A stretch of 64,000 nucleotides of DNA from Arthrobacter sp. 24S4-2 (GCF_005280255.1 NZ_CP040018.1:496001-560000); one strand, 5' to 3'. Shown: positions 26,756 to 35,717, counted from the stretch's first letter. Translations and numbers: made by a program. Notes: generated by a model not told the origin, from the letters alone.

Positions 26756-28426
26756 CTATTTTTCTCCCATCAGGACTGCGCGTTCGTGCGCAGTTTGCTT
26801 TACGTATCCGGCCACTTGGGCCTCGATTTCGGTTGCAGGCAGGTCGAGTTCCTTCATCAACAGCTCGCCTACCCTGGCCGCCGCGGCGGCGGACGCATCG
26901 CGGGCCATCATCCGGGCGCGGGTGCGGCGGGACAGGATGTCGTCCACACTTCGGGCCAGTTCATGGCGTGCTGAATAGACCACCTCGGCTTCGAGGTAGG
27001 GCAGCCCGTCGACGACAGGTTTACCGAGGGACGGGTCTGCGGCCAAAATGTCGGTGACGAACCGGGCCTCGGTGCCGTAGCGCTCACCCAGATGCGCCGC
27101 CAAGCCGCCGGAAGCAACCGTCGCTTCCGCATCGTATCCGGCGGATCCCAACAGGTAAGCGCTCTTCGTTTGGCACCGGCGGCGCTGGCCTAGCACCCTC
27201 TGTGCCGCGTCGACTGTCTGTTCGGCCATGTGCCTGGATGTGGTGAGTTTGCCGCCGACCACAGTCACCAGACCATCCGGGTCTATGCGGATCTCATGGT
27301 TGCGTTTTACCTCGATCGTTTTGCCGCCTGGTGGTGCCACCAGCGGACGGCACCCCCCGGTACTGCCAAGCACCTCCTCGGGCGCAATGTCTATATTCAG
27401 GGCAGAACGGGCACCGTCGAGGAGGAAATCCATTTCCTCACGGTTGCAGTTCACATCATCCAGATCGCCGTCGTAGTCCTCATCCGTGGTTCCGAGGTAA
27501 GAGGTGTCACCCCAGCGGGTAATGGTTGCCCGGCGGTTGCGACCCGGGACCGGAATGGTCACGGTGCAGTCGTTGCGGATCTTGGACCACGGCACCGCAA
27601 TGTGCACTCCCTTAGCGGGGCGGATACTCGGCGCGTCTACGTCCTTCCCAGCCCCCGTCCAGTCCCTAAGCCAGACGCCAGTGGCAAGGATTACGACGCC
27701 GGCGGATGCCCTAACCTCGCGGTCGCCCACGTCGACGGCCACGCCGCGGACCTTCCCTCCCTCTCTGATAACATCCGAGACCCGGGCACCGTTCAATACG
27801 GTCGCGCCATGGAACGCTGCGGTGCGGGCCAGCGCCAGGGTGAGCCGGGCATCGTCGGCCCGTGCGTCGTAATACATGAAGCCGCTCTCCAGATGCTCCG
27901 CCCTAAACGTCGGGCAGTGCGAGAGAACCTCGTTTTGTGTGAGTTTCTGGTGAAGCACACCCTCCCGCCAACCGCCGGCGAGATCGTAGGTCCACAGCAG
28001 GCTTTCAAAACCGGCCGCTAGACGCCGGTCGAACACCCCGTCTTCGGAGAGCACCGGAAACAGAAACGGCAGACGCTGGACCAGGTGTCGGGCGTTTTTC
28101 CGCAGTCTTTGACGTTCCAGTAGTGAATGCCGCACCAGCGGGAGGTTACCTTGTTCGATGTACCGCAACCCTCCGTGGATCATTTTCGAGGACTTGGAGG
28201 AAGTCCCGGAGGCGAAGTCATCCTTTTCCAACAAGGCGACCTTGTAGCCGCGCTGGGCCGCGTCCATGGCCGTGTAGGCTCCGGTCACGCCTCCGCCGAC
28301 GACGATCATGTCAAAGGTCCCGCCGTCGAGTCTGTCTACCTGTTCCGCTCTGGTGAGGTGCAGCGGGACGTCCGAAACCATCCGGGCCCGGTCCGCCTTC
28401 GGCTTACGTGAGGGCATGGAAATCAT
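26756..28426 (-). CDS. glpD: Glycerol-3-phosphate dehydrogenase (FAD, aerobic type)
   Basis: About 556 aa. The FAD dinucleotide fold is IVVGGGVTGAYTAMDAAQRG, followed by ASGTSSKSSKMIHGGLRYIE, a hallmark of GlpD, then GVHIAVPWSKI, TSYLGTTDEDYDGDLDDV and the C-terminal helical cap. It oxidises glycerol-3-phosphate to dihydroxyacetone phosphate and feeds electrons to quinone at the membrane. The start at 28426 follows GAAGAGAG; ATG 28474 and 28444 are in frame but poorly placed. It forms a core pathway with the kinase in front of it. Confidence 0.9.
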   Translation of the reverse strand: MISMPSRKPKADRARMVSDVPLHLTRAEQVDRLDGGTFDMIVVGGGVTGAYTAMDAAQRGYKVALLEKDDFASGTSSKSSKMIHGGLRYIEQGNLPLVRHSLLERQRLRKNARHLVQRLPFLFPVLSEDGVFDRRLAAGFESLLWTYDLAGGWREGVLHQKLTQNEVLSHCPTFRAEHLESGFMYYDARADDARLTLALARTAAFHGATVLNGARVSDVIREGGKVRGVAVDVGDREVRASAGVVILATGVWLRDWTGAGKDVDAPSIRPAKGVHIAVPWSKIRNDCTVTIPVPGRNRRATITRWGDTSYLGTTDEDYDGDLDDVNCNREEMDFLLDGARSALNIDIAPEEVLGSTGGCRPLVAPPGGKTIEVKRNHEIRIDPDGLVTVVGGKLTTSRHMAEQTVDAAQRVLGQRRRCQTKSAYLLGSAGYDAEATVASGGLAAHLGERYGTEARFVTDILAADPSLGKPVVDGLPYLEAEVVYSARHELARSVDDILSRRTRARMMARDASAAAAARVGELLMKELDLPATEIEAQVAGYVKQTAHERAVLMGEK

Positions 28427-28508
28427 TTGTATAACTCTCTTCATGTCTGGTGATTTGTGTTCGGGGTTCCGCATCCACCTGTGCGGGGTTAGGTGCTAAC
28501 GCGCGGGG

Positions 28509-30031
28509 CTACTCCCGGGCCAGAGCGAGCTCGCTGTCGACTCTTGCTTTCCACAAGGCACGCCGCCGGGAACGCTGCTCCGGGCTGATGCGGGGCTGAA
28601 AAATGTCTCCGCGGCTAAGCGTGGACGTGGCGTCCTTGAGGGAATTCCATAGCAGTCCTTCGGAACCGGCCAGGAACGCGGCCCCCGCAGGCTTGCCAGC
28701 TCGGAGCCGGGGAGTCTGCGCATAGGAATGCCTGTCAGGTCCGCCTGCATCTGGATCAGGGGATCACTGCCGGACATGCCACCGCCCACGACGATCTCCG
28801 TGACACCGATTCCGGCCACTTCGGCGTTGGCCTCGACGCTGCTGGCGACTGAATGAGCGATACCTTCAAGTACCGCGTATGCAACTTCCGCAGGGGTAGT
28901 AGACATGGAAAATCCTGTTAGCGATGCCCTGACCCGCGGTTCCATTTCGGGTGTCCGGATGCCTGTAAGGGCCGGGACAAACATCACGCCGTTGGAACTT
29001 TCTACCGTTGCGGCCAGTTCGCTGATCTGTTGGGCCGAGTCGAACCAGCCCAAGGTGGAGCACACCCAGTCCAGAGCCGAACCAGTTGTGGCGGTGAATG
29101 TTTCAACTGCGAACACCGTCTCCTGGAGTCTCCGCCAGCCGGTCAGAGTCAGAGTACCGGCGAAAAGCCCAGGTTGGGCGGGCAGGTTGTGCCCGGTGAC
29201 GAGGTCCACGAAGCTTCCGGTCCCATGGACGCACATCGCCTGACCCGGGTCGACACAGCCCAAGCCGATGGTTCCTGCGTGCTGATCGCCGATAGCCGCC
29301 AGAACGGGCACGGAGATGCCGATGGCTTGCTCATCCGTATGGCCTAGTAGCTCCGCGTCCTGGCACAGGTGTGGCAGCAGGTCCAGAGGGAAGCCAAGGG
29401 CTTCTATCCAGTCCGTCCGGTAGCGGTGTTCGCCGAGAATGTACGCTCCCGCGGAGGTCGCGTTCGTGGCTGTTGCAACGTAGCTGCGTTCCTTGGTGAG
29501 GTTCCACAGCAGCCACGTCTCGATGGTGCCGAAGCCGAGTCTGCGGCCGGCGTAGGCTTCGGCAACCGCAGTTGACTCCCTTAGCTGGTGGGCCGCCCAG
29601 AGGTATGGCGAGCGTACGCCGGTTGGGCGGCCCACGGTGGCTGTCAGGGTCGGGTCCCATTCCGGGGCTAACGCCGCTAGTTCCGGAGCATACTGGCTGT
29701 CCTGCCAGACCATGGCCGGCACCAGCGCCTGGCCGCTCTCTTTATCCCAAAGCACCGCCGTTGACCGCTGTGTGGCGATCGCAAGTGCCTGAAGCTGGAC
29801 CCCTTCCTCGGCCGCCTGCGAAACCACGGCACGGCACGCATTGATGGTTTTCTCCAGGATTTCGTTGGCGTCCTGCTCCACAACACCGGCTCGCGGGCTG
29901 GTTACGTTCAGATGACGGTACTCCAGTGCATGCGTATCGCCGTCCGCGGTTACCCAAGCCGCTCGGGTGCCCGTTGTTCCTTCATCGATGGCCAGAATGG
30001 CCGGAACACCTAATCCCTCGTTCCTCGTCAT
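28509..30031 (-). pseudogene. glpK: Glycerol kinase (FGGY), frameshifted near the C-terminus
   Basis: FGGY kinase with ILAIDEGTTGTRAAW, AIATQRSTAVLWDK, the catalytic-base region (GDQHAGTIGLG) and the ATPase motif VGGGMSGSDPLIQMQAD. The frame slips at the C5 run 28682-28686 (G run on the coding strand). One more base restores GAAFLAGSEGLLWNSLKDAT and an end at 28509, giving 507 aa, the usual glycerol kinase length. As written, the last ~60 residues are wrong, including the 'AAFLAG' helix of the FGGY fold. ATP-dependent phosphorylation of glycerol (or a close polyol) is the likely reaction. Confidence 0.85.
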
Positions 30032-30034
30032 ATG

Positions 30035-31467
30035 TCAGCCGACCGGAAGGGTGGACTTGGCGATGTCACTCTTGAACTGCGGCGCATCCATTTCCTCGTC
30101 GGGGCTAAGTGCCGCCCGGGTCGGGTCCCACTTAATGATGCTGCAGACAATGCAAGCGGTCAGAGGAACCGCGGACAGGATCAGAAAGGTCGGACCCAAG
30201 CCAAGCTGTTCTTTAAGTAGGGGGAACACGAGCAGGCCGAGAGCGGCGCCGGTACTTCCGATGGCACCGATGACACCGTTCGCTCCGGCCCGCAGTTCAC
30301 TGCGGAAGGACAGCGTGGACAGGCTCTTACCGTTGGCCCCGGGCCCGGCGGAGTGGAACAGGATGAACAGCGAGGGCACTAGGAAGGCCAGTAAGAGCGG
30401 CATCGTCTGATAGAAGAGTCCCATAATCACCAGCATGATGAATACTGCTCCAAAGCCGAACGCGGAGGCCTTGCGCAGCCCAAAGCGAGCACCGATTTTT
30501 GGGGAGCTGAAGCCGCCCAGAATGCCGAAGAGGTTGAAGACTAAGGCCCCAGGGTTGCGACCACGAAGTCTTGGCCAAAGAGGGTGAGGCTAATAATGGG
30601 CAGGTACCAGCCCACGGCAAAGTACTGGATGGATTGGGCCATCTGGACTGTCCCCGCCAGGATGGTGCGGGGGAGGTAGGTGCCACGGAAGATCAAGGCA
30701 ATGTTGGCGAATCCTCTGGTTGCCTGGTTGAGGATCGGGGTCCGGTCTCCGGGAGCGGCCGCGGTGAATTTTTCGCCGTAGATTTTGCTCATCGACACGG
30801 CAGCACGTTCAAGCAGACCTTTCCTGGCCGCCCAAGTCGGGCTTTCGACCATGAACAGCAGCTGTGCCAGAAAAAGGGCCATGGCCACGATACCGGCGGA
30901 GCCAACAGCGTAGCGCCAGATCGAGGCGCCTGTACCCATGTTGTAGAACATCACAGCCAACAGGAGGTTTGCGCTCACCGCCGTGTACCAGATGCCCTGC
31001 CACCGGTTAATGCGACTCTTAAATCGTGCTGGAGTGAACTCGGCCAGCAGCGCCATGGCAATAGCGAAATCAATGCCGTAAGCGGCGCCTACGAAAAACC
31101 GTCCGGCGAGGACGAACTCAAAGCCCGGGGCGAAAGCGGCAAGTGCCGCCCCAATTAATGCCAGAAACTTGGCAAAAACCAATGGGGGTACGCGACCCCA
31201 TTTATCGGCCATCCAGCCGCCAATGGGATTGAAAACGATGGCAACCCAGGAGGCCAAAGATGTCAAAAGGGCTACCTGCATAGCGCTTAGCTGAAGGTCC
31301 TTGGTCATGGGCCCCAGCCCCGCACTCAGCGCGGAGTTGGAGAAAGCATCGAGAAACAAGCCGCTCAATGCCAGCCACCATATGACGCCAGCACGGCCCG
31401 CAATTCTGGGGCGGGCGTCGATGTAAGAAACAACATCATGTACGCCGCGTAGAACTAAACTTGACAA
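30035..31467 (-). pseudogene. MFS transporter (sugar/polyol porter type), frameshifted
   Basis: A 12-helix major-facilitator carrier: GLFLDAFSNSALSAGLGP, NPIGGWMADKWGRVPPLVFA, RINRWQGIWYTAVSANLLLA, then after the break LVFNLFGILGGFSSPKIGAR. The break is at CCCC 30547-30550; one more base yields ~477 aa. The TTG at 31467 is chosen because AGAGAGGTCG sits 7 bases before it; the frame is open to 31548, but that part overlaps the leader terminator. As first gene of the glp-type operon it probably brings in glycerol, glycerophosphate or a glycerol derivative, replacing a GlpF channel (inference). Confidence 0.8.
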
Positions 31468-31486
31468 TTTTTCGACCTCTCTGTCG

Positions 31487-31560
31487 AGAGACTTCGCTGT
31501 CAGAGGCCGCGTTCCAGGTACAAAAAAAGGGCGGATAGAGACCTCCAACAGGAAGTCTCT
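31487..31560 (-). promoter_or_regulatory. Candidate antiterminator pairing in the glp leader
   Basis: AGAGACTTC, the 5' arm of the leader terminator (31560-31552 on the minus strand), is also perfectly complementary to GAAGTCTCT at 31495-31487. The two pairings exclude each other, so binding of GlpP could favour one. The downstream partner is about 10 bases before the ribosome site of the first gene. Pairing is seen; function is inferred. Confidence 0.5.
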
Positions 31561-31562
31561 AT
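31521..31562 (-). terminator. Leader terminator (attenuator) of the glp-type operon
   Basis: Read on the minus strand, ATAGAGACTTCC (31562-31551) pairs with GGAGGTCTCTAT (31546-31535) around a 4-base loop, one G-U wobble, followed by CCGCCC and seven U. It lies between the operon's likely promoter region and the first start codon. The operon itself encodes GlpP, an antiterminator, so this hairpin is the expected control point. Confidence 0.75.
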
Positions 31563-31631
31563 TCTTACCCTGATGCAGTGAGTGTACTCACATCCCCCAA
31601 GCCTGCAAGAGGCCGCGTTGACTCATCAAAG

Positions 31632-31690
31632 ATGCCCGCGTAGCTGCTATCGAAGAATCATTTGGTAATGCCCGCGTAGCGGCGCGTCTG
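31632..31690 (+). repeat. 13-bp direct repeat upstream of the transposase
   Basis: ATGCCCGCGTAGC occurs at 31632-31644 and again at 31678-31690, close to the left side of the insertion-sequence fragment. It could belong to the element's end region. Confidence 0.4.
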
Positions 31691-31725
31691 CTGGGGTGGT
31701 ATCCGCCGGCCCGGCACTGTGAGCC

Positions 31726-32431
31726 ATGGAGCTTTCGATGAGCGAACGCAAGGCCGTCACGAAGACCACCGCCCTCCGATATGCCCGGTCGGACCGTGCG
31801 GCCAAGAAGGTCATCCTGGACGAGTTGTGTGCCCTGACGCTGTGGCACCGTGACCACGCGCGGAAGGCGCTGCGGCAGGCACTGGTGCTCAAACAGGTCA
31901 AGCCCCGGCCGCCCAGAGCCCCGGTCTACGGCGATGACGTGATCGAGGCGCTGCGGTTCTGCTGGGCCGTCCAGGGCACCCCGTGCGGGCGCCTGCTGGC
32001 AGCAGCACTGCCGGACTTGGTTCCGCGGCTGCGCCGGTTCAAGGAGCTGAGTATCGAGGACGGAACGGCGGCGTTGCTGCTGAAGATCGCCCCGGCCACC
32101 ATCGACCGCCGGCTCAAGGGTGACCGGGGGAAACTGGATCCCCGGGGCCGCTCCCATACCAAGCCGGGAACACTGCTCAAGGACTCCATCCCGATGCGGA
32201 CCTGGGCCGAATGGGACGATGCGGTGCCAGGGTTTGTGGAGATTGATCTGGTCGGACACGAGGGCGGCAATTCCAGGGGTGAGTTCTGCTTCACCCTGAC
32301 AATCACTGACATTTCCACGGGGTGGACCGAGACCCGGTCGGTCAGGATTCAAAGCCCAGAAATGGGTGTTCGCCGCGATCAAGGAAGCCACCGCGGCGTT
32401 CCCGTTCCCGATCCTGGGGATCGATTCGGAT
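31726..32431 (+). pseudogene. DDE (rve-type, ISNCY-like) transposase, frameshifted and 3'-truncated
   Basis: Reads MELSMSERKAVTKTTALRYA..., a helical N-terminal region (ALRFCWAVQGTPCGRLLAAA), a linker with KLDPRGRSHTKPGTLLKDSI and the start of an integrase-core domain: first Asp in VEIDLVGHEGG and ITDISTGWTETRSV. At about 32345 the frame shifts by one base and continues KAQKWVFAAIKEATAAFPFP then ILGIDSD, the second catalytic Asp. It stops being similar right there, where the neighbouring element's end sequence begins. The third catalytic acidic residue and the C-terminus are absent, so the element is dead. Confidence 0.7.
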
Positions 32432-32434
32432 TAT

Positions 32435-32512
32435 GCCGAGGAAAACGCTAAGCCGAGGAGGGCGGCCGCTGCCCACGACTGGCGGGAAATCCGGATGGTT
32501 TCCTCGGCTTAG
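32435..32512. repeat. Terminal repeats of a recombinase element
   Basis: CTAAGCCGAGGA (32448-32459) and TCCTCGGCTTAG (32501-32512) form a 12-bp perfect inverted repeat. A further direct copy GCCGAGGAAAA is at 32435-32445. They start within a few bases of where the transposase homology ends, so they probably mark the end of an element inserted into that transposase. Confidence 0.5.
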
Positions 32513-32576
32513 TGCCCGCTACCTTCTACGGGTTTACGTTCGTCGTATCCGTAAGGCCCGTTGGAAGGGGAATGTC

Positions 32577-33008
32577 ATGGATGCGACGGTCAGGCAGATT
32601 GGTGAGCGCGTTGTTGCCGCGTTGGAAGCAGCTGGCTATACGCGGTTGACGGTCTTGGAATACGTCAAATGGATTCGACGACTGGAGGAGCTGTCCCGAA
32701 GACAGGCCGGTGTCTATACGCCCGAATTGGGCGCCGAATTCGCTTCGATGACGACGAGCCCGCGCACGGGGAAGTTCAGCGATCAGCGGCGCAAAGCGCA
32801 CCGACGTCTGAGGGATCTGTTCGACTCCTGTCTGCTCACCGGGACGGTTGACCTTTCGCTCAACCGCCGCGGTCAGGAACCGGCGGTACCCCAGGCTCAG
32901 GCGTTCATCGCCCTGCTGGTCTCCTGGTCCGACGAAATCGCAGAACGTGGACTGGCGGCGGAGACCCGCGGCGCCTATAACCGCGTTGCCCGGGGCTACC
33001 TGTTGTAG
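32577..33008 (+). pseudogene. Tyrosine recombinase/integrase, N-terminal fragment
   Basis: 143 aa of what looks like the N-terminal SAM-like arm of a site-specific tyrosine recombinase: MDATVRQIGERVVAALEAAG, YTRLTVLEYVKWIRRLEELS and ETRGAYNRVARGYLL, then stop. The catalytic domain (R..H-R-Y) is missing. The TAG at 33006-33008 comes where homologues continue. Immediately before it are the inverted repeats at 32448-32512. Similar proteins occur in groups of two or three in transposon-like recombinase elements; only this piece remains. Confidence 0.55.
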
Positions 33009-33038
33009 CACCCCGATGTGGCCGTGATTCTTCGAAGT

Positions 33039-33058
33039 ATGCACCACAAATGCACCAC
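33039..33058 (+). repeat. ATGCACCAC direct repeats
   Basis: ATGCACCAC occurs at 33039-33047 and again at 33050-33058. Short repeats like this beside a tRNA end are typical of integrase arm-binding sites, but this is only suggestive. Confidence 0.3.
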
Positions 33059-33077
33059 GAAGGCCCTGATTATGCAG

Positions 33078-33105
33078 AAAAACCCCGGATTACCGGGGGT
33101 TTTCT
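33078..33105. terminator. Intrinsic terminator next to the tRNA 3' fragment
   Basis: AAAAACCCCGG and CCGGGGGTTTT form a stem with a short loop and one bulge. On the minus strand it directly follows the tRNA-like 3' end, the usual place for a tRNA terminator. Confidence 0.6.
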
Positions 33106-33106
33106 T

Positions 33107-33134
33107 TGGCGGTGCCGGTGGGATTTGAACCCAT
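33107..33134 (-). other. tRNA 3'-end fragment (possible att site, tRNA-Ser-like)
   Basis: On the minus strand ATGGGTTCAAATCCCAC is a complete T-arm with GGTTCAAATCC, followed by CGGCACCGCCA (acceptor strand, CCA). No matching 5' half is present within 100 bases upstream. A lone 3' tRNA end beside integrase debris is the usual signature of an attachment site left by an integrative element. The T-arm and the ending resemble actinobacterial tRNA-Ser. Confidence 0.55.
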
Positions 33135-33500
33135 CGTTGCAGCAGGAGCGACATTGCTCGGTTTGACCCTGCCGTCCCGGGGAAGAATTTTCAGGAGGAG
33201 GGAACGACGAAATTATTAGGCTGTGCAAGGGACGACCGTGACCACGTGGGTTTCGGATGTGGTCCCTTATCGCTGGTAAGCGACAGAAATGAACTCGTAA
33301 AAACGTGGATATCCTCCTCCTCCATGTGCTCACCGTCATTGGATGCGGGCAAGGCACGCCATCTTTGACCGTGCGCGCGCCTGAGACAGTCACGGAACCC
33401 CGCATTTATTCCGCAGATTCGATGACAACCGACGAAAGCGGATGACAGCAGAAAACAGCCTTGACCAGGGACGATCGAAGATGCCGATAGCCCGCAAAAA
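33135..33500. other. Intergenic stretch, nothing recognised
   Basis: No coding frame with convincing composition and no clear signal was found on either strand between the two tRNA-like pieces. Confidence 0.5.
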
Positions 33501-33563
33501 CCCCTGGCAGAGCAGTACTCTTACTCGAAAGGTCACCGGATCGACGCCGGTCGGAGCCACCAC
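33501..33563 (+). other. Degenerate tRNA, 5' part missing
   Basis: GGCAGAGC looks like the end of a D-arm. ACCGG-ATCGACG-CCGGT is a T-arm with a perfect 5-bp stem and a 7-base loop (T54 changed to A). CGGAGCC-A-CCA is an acceptor end. The expected 5' strand GGCTCCG is absent, and the anticodon arm is about two bases short and does not pair. The classical terminator just after supports a former tRNA locus. Confidence 0.45.
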
Positions 33564-33567
33564 TGGG

Positions 33568-33603
33568 AAGCATCAGTTCTTCGGAACTGGTGCTTTTCTT
33601 CTT
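33568..33603 (+). terminator. Intrinsic terminator with UUCG loop
   Basis: A 12-bp stem (33568-33579 with 33584-33595, one wobble) closed by a TTCG tetraloop and followed by TTTCTTCTTT. Strong terminator after the tRNA remnant. Confidence 0.85.
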
Positions 33604-33718
33604 TAACGGCCTGTGGACCGGGCCCAATCACGGACCGGGCGCGGATCAGGCCTTTGTCAAAATCAGTGGTCCGCATTCTCGACGGTAGAGCCGTTCGGCC
33701 CGATCCCCGGTACCATGG

Positions 33719-34225
33719 ATGGCGCTATCCTCAGGCATGGGTCCGTCACCAAACCAAGAGAAACCCCGGATCGTCGTCGGTGTGGACGGTTCCGCGATGT
33801 CGGTCGCGGCACTGCGCTGGGCCGCCCGGATTGCCCTGGCCCTGGACGCCACGATTACGGCCGTTGCCGCCTGGCATTTCCCGGTTGATACCGGTTTCGG
33901 CTGGTCCACGCCGTCGGACTGGGACCCGGAGGCAGGCGCCAGGGAGGTTCTCAAGGAAGCCCTCACCACAGCCTTCGGCGACAAGCCCCCGCAGGGACTC
34001 ACTCAGCGGACGGTCATGGGGCACGCCGCCTACGTCCTGATCGAGGAAAGCCGCAGCGCCCACATGCTTGTTGTGGGTTCCCGCGGCCACGGCGGCTTTG
34101 CCGGACTCTTACTGGGGTCAGTCAGTTCGGCATGTGCGGAGCATGCCAAATGCCCTGTGGTAGTGGTCCGCGGAGCCGATCCACAAGATGGCGCCCCCCT
34201 CTTGAGGCCAACACCGGCAGTCTGA
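33719..34225 (+). CDS. Universal stress protein (UspA family)
   Basis: 168 aa single Usp domain. The start strand is RIVVGVDGSAMSVAALRWAA; the ATP-binding signature is GSRGHGGFAGLLLGSVS-SACAEHAKCPVVVVR. Such proteins bind ATP and help survival under starvation, hypoxia or membrane stress. The start is uncertain: ATG 33719 or ATG 33737 (MGPSPNQEKP), neither with a strong ribosome site. Stands alone between a tRNA remnant and the fructan locus. Confidence 0.88.
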   Translation: MALSSGMGPSPNQEKPRIVVGVDGSAMSVAALRWAARIALALDATITAVAAWHFPVDTGFGWSTPSDWDPEAGAREVLKEALTTAFGDKPPQGLTQRTVMGHAAYVLIEESRSAHMLVVGSRGHGGFAGLLLGSVSSACAEHAKCPVVVVRGADPQDGAPLLRPTPAV

Positions 34226-34473
34226 GGCGCCCGCCCGCCTGTCGAAACTCGCCGCCCGCCCGGCATTTTCCGTCACGTGGTCCTTTCCCCCGTAAGCCGC
34301 GGGGGAGAAGGCCGTATGCGGGAGTTCCTGCACGTGCCAGGGGACGGCCTGCCTTCAGCCTGGAAACCTAACTTTGTTGGCAGAACGTTGCCTTACCAGT
34401 TCGGATCTGCGGACAAGCCTAGGAGCACCGGTCCGTCACCCGCCGAGGTCGGAACCGCCGTCGAAATTAGTCG

Positions 34474-34503
34474 TTGACTGGATCCAAGTAACGCGCGTAA
34501 CCT
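34474..34503 (+). promoter_or_regulatory. Promoter of the LacI/Opp/GH32 locus
   Basis: TTGACT (34474-34479), 18-base spacer, TAACCT (34498-34503). The first LacI operator copy fills the spacer, so a bound repressor would block polymerase directly. The rest of 34226-34473 shows nothing recognisable. Confidence 0.55.
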
Positions 34504-34532
34504 AAATCACACGCTCCAAGTAACGCGCGTTA
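34484..34532. promoter_or_regulatory. Twin LacI-type operators
   Basis: CCAAGTAACGCGCGT is repeated exactly at 34484-34498 and 34516-34530, 32 bases apart (about three helical turns). The core TAACGCGCGTTA of the second copy is a perfect 12-bp palindrome with a central CG step, the LacI-family signature. They lie directly before the lacI gene. Confidence 0.75.
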
Positions 34533-34591
34533 GTTGGAGTCTTTTCAGCTGGCCAGGGCGGCCAGTGTCGGCAGAATTTTCGGAGCATTCA

Positions 34592-35673
34592 ATGGCGAAC
34601 AGCACACAGGCAGCATCGGAGCCGGCACCCACCGTCCCCGTGCACCGCGGGGTCACGATGGCAGACGTTGCCAAGCATGCCGGTGTGTCCCGCACCGCGG
34701 TGTCCTTCGTCCTCAGTAACCGCGAGAACGCCAGCATCTCCGAGGAAACCCGCACCCGGATCCTCGAAGCCGTCCAGGCGCTCGGCTACCGGCCCAATGC
34801 CGGCGCCCGCGCACTCGCCTCCCAGCGCAGCGACTGGTACGGCATCGTCACCGAGATCGTCACGGCACCGTTCGCCGTCGACATCATCAAGGGCGCGCAG
34901 GACCAGGCCTGGCTGGACCGCCGGTTCCTGCTGATCGCCCCTTCCGACCAGGCCGATGCAACAGGACCAAACCAGGGCATGGAAGATGCAGCCGTTGAAA
35001 AGCTGCTGGAACAAAGGGTGGAAGGACTTCTCTACGCGGCCACTTACCACCGGGCCGTGCACGTTCCAAGAAGCGCCAACGAGGTGCCCACAGTCCTTAT
35101 CAACTGCTTCGACGCGGACGGGAAGCTGCCCTCGATCGTCCCGGACGAGCGCGCGGGGGCCGTGTCGCCGTCGAACGTTTGCTCCAAGCCGGCCACTCCA
35201 GAATCGGGGTCATCAACCTGGATCCGGACATCCCCGCCGCCGTCGGGCGTCTGGCGGGGTGCCGCGAAGCGCTCGCCGAAGCAGGGCTGGAACTGGATCC
35301 TGAACTCGTCGTCTCGGGACACGCAACGGCGGATGGCGGCTACGAGGCCGCCTGCGAAATTCTTGACAAATATTCGGCTGGGGCAGGCAGGCCAACTGCC
35401 CTGTTCTGCCTCAACGACCGGATGGCTATGGGCGCCTACGACGCCATCAAGGAGCGCGGGCTCGCCATCCCCAAAGACATCGCCGTGATCGGCTTCGACA
35501 ACCAGGAACTCATTGCGGCCTACCTCAGGCCAAAACTGACCACGGTTGCGTTGCCCTTCGAGGAGATGGGTGCGCTGGGTGTCCAGACACTCGCAAGCCT
35601 TACAGCAGGACAGCCGATCATTGCACATCAGCAAATGGTCGACTGTCCGCTGCTAGAACGCTATTCAGTCTGA
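34592..35673 (+). pseudogene. LacI-family transcriptional regulator, frameshifted
   Basis: The N-terminal LacI headpiece is VTMADVAKHAGVSRTAVSFV then LSNRENASISEETRTRILEA. The periplasmic-binding-like effector domain follows. After the G5 run at 35155-35159 the frame shifts; the other frame continues VAVERLLQAGHSRIGVINLD, then PTALFCLNDRMAMGAYDAIK, VIGFDNQELIAAYLRPKLTT and ends at 35673. One extra G gives a normal 360-aa protein. ATG 34592 has CGGAG six bases upstream. It heads the Opp-type transporter and fructosidase genes and very likely represses them in the absence of a fructose-containing inducer (inference). Confidence 0.85.
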
Positions 35674-35717
35674 CGGCAAATCAACTACTGAACGGCAACC
35701 CCAAAGAGATATCCATC

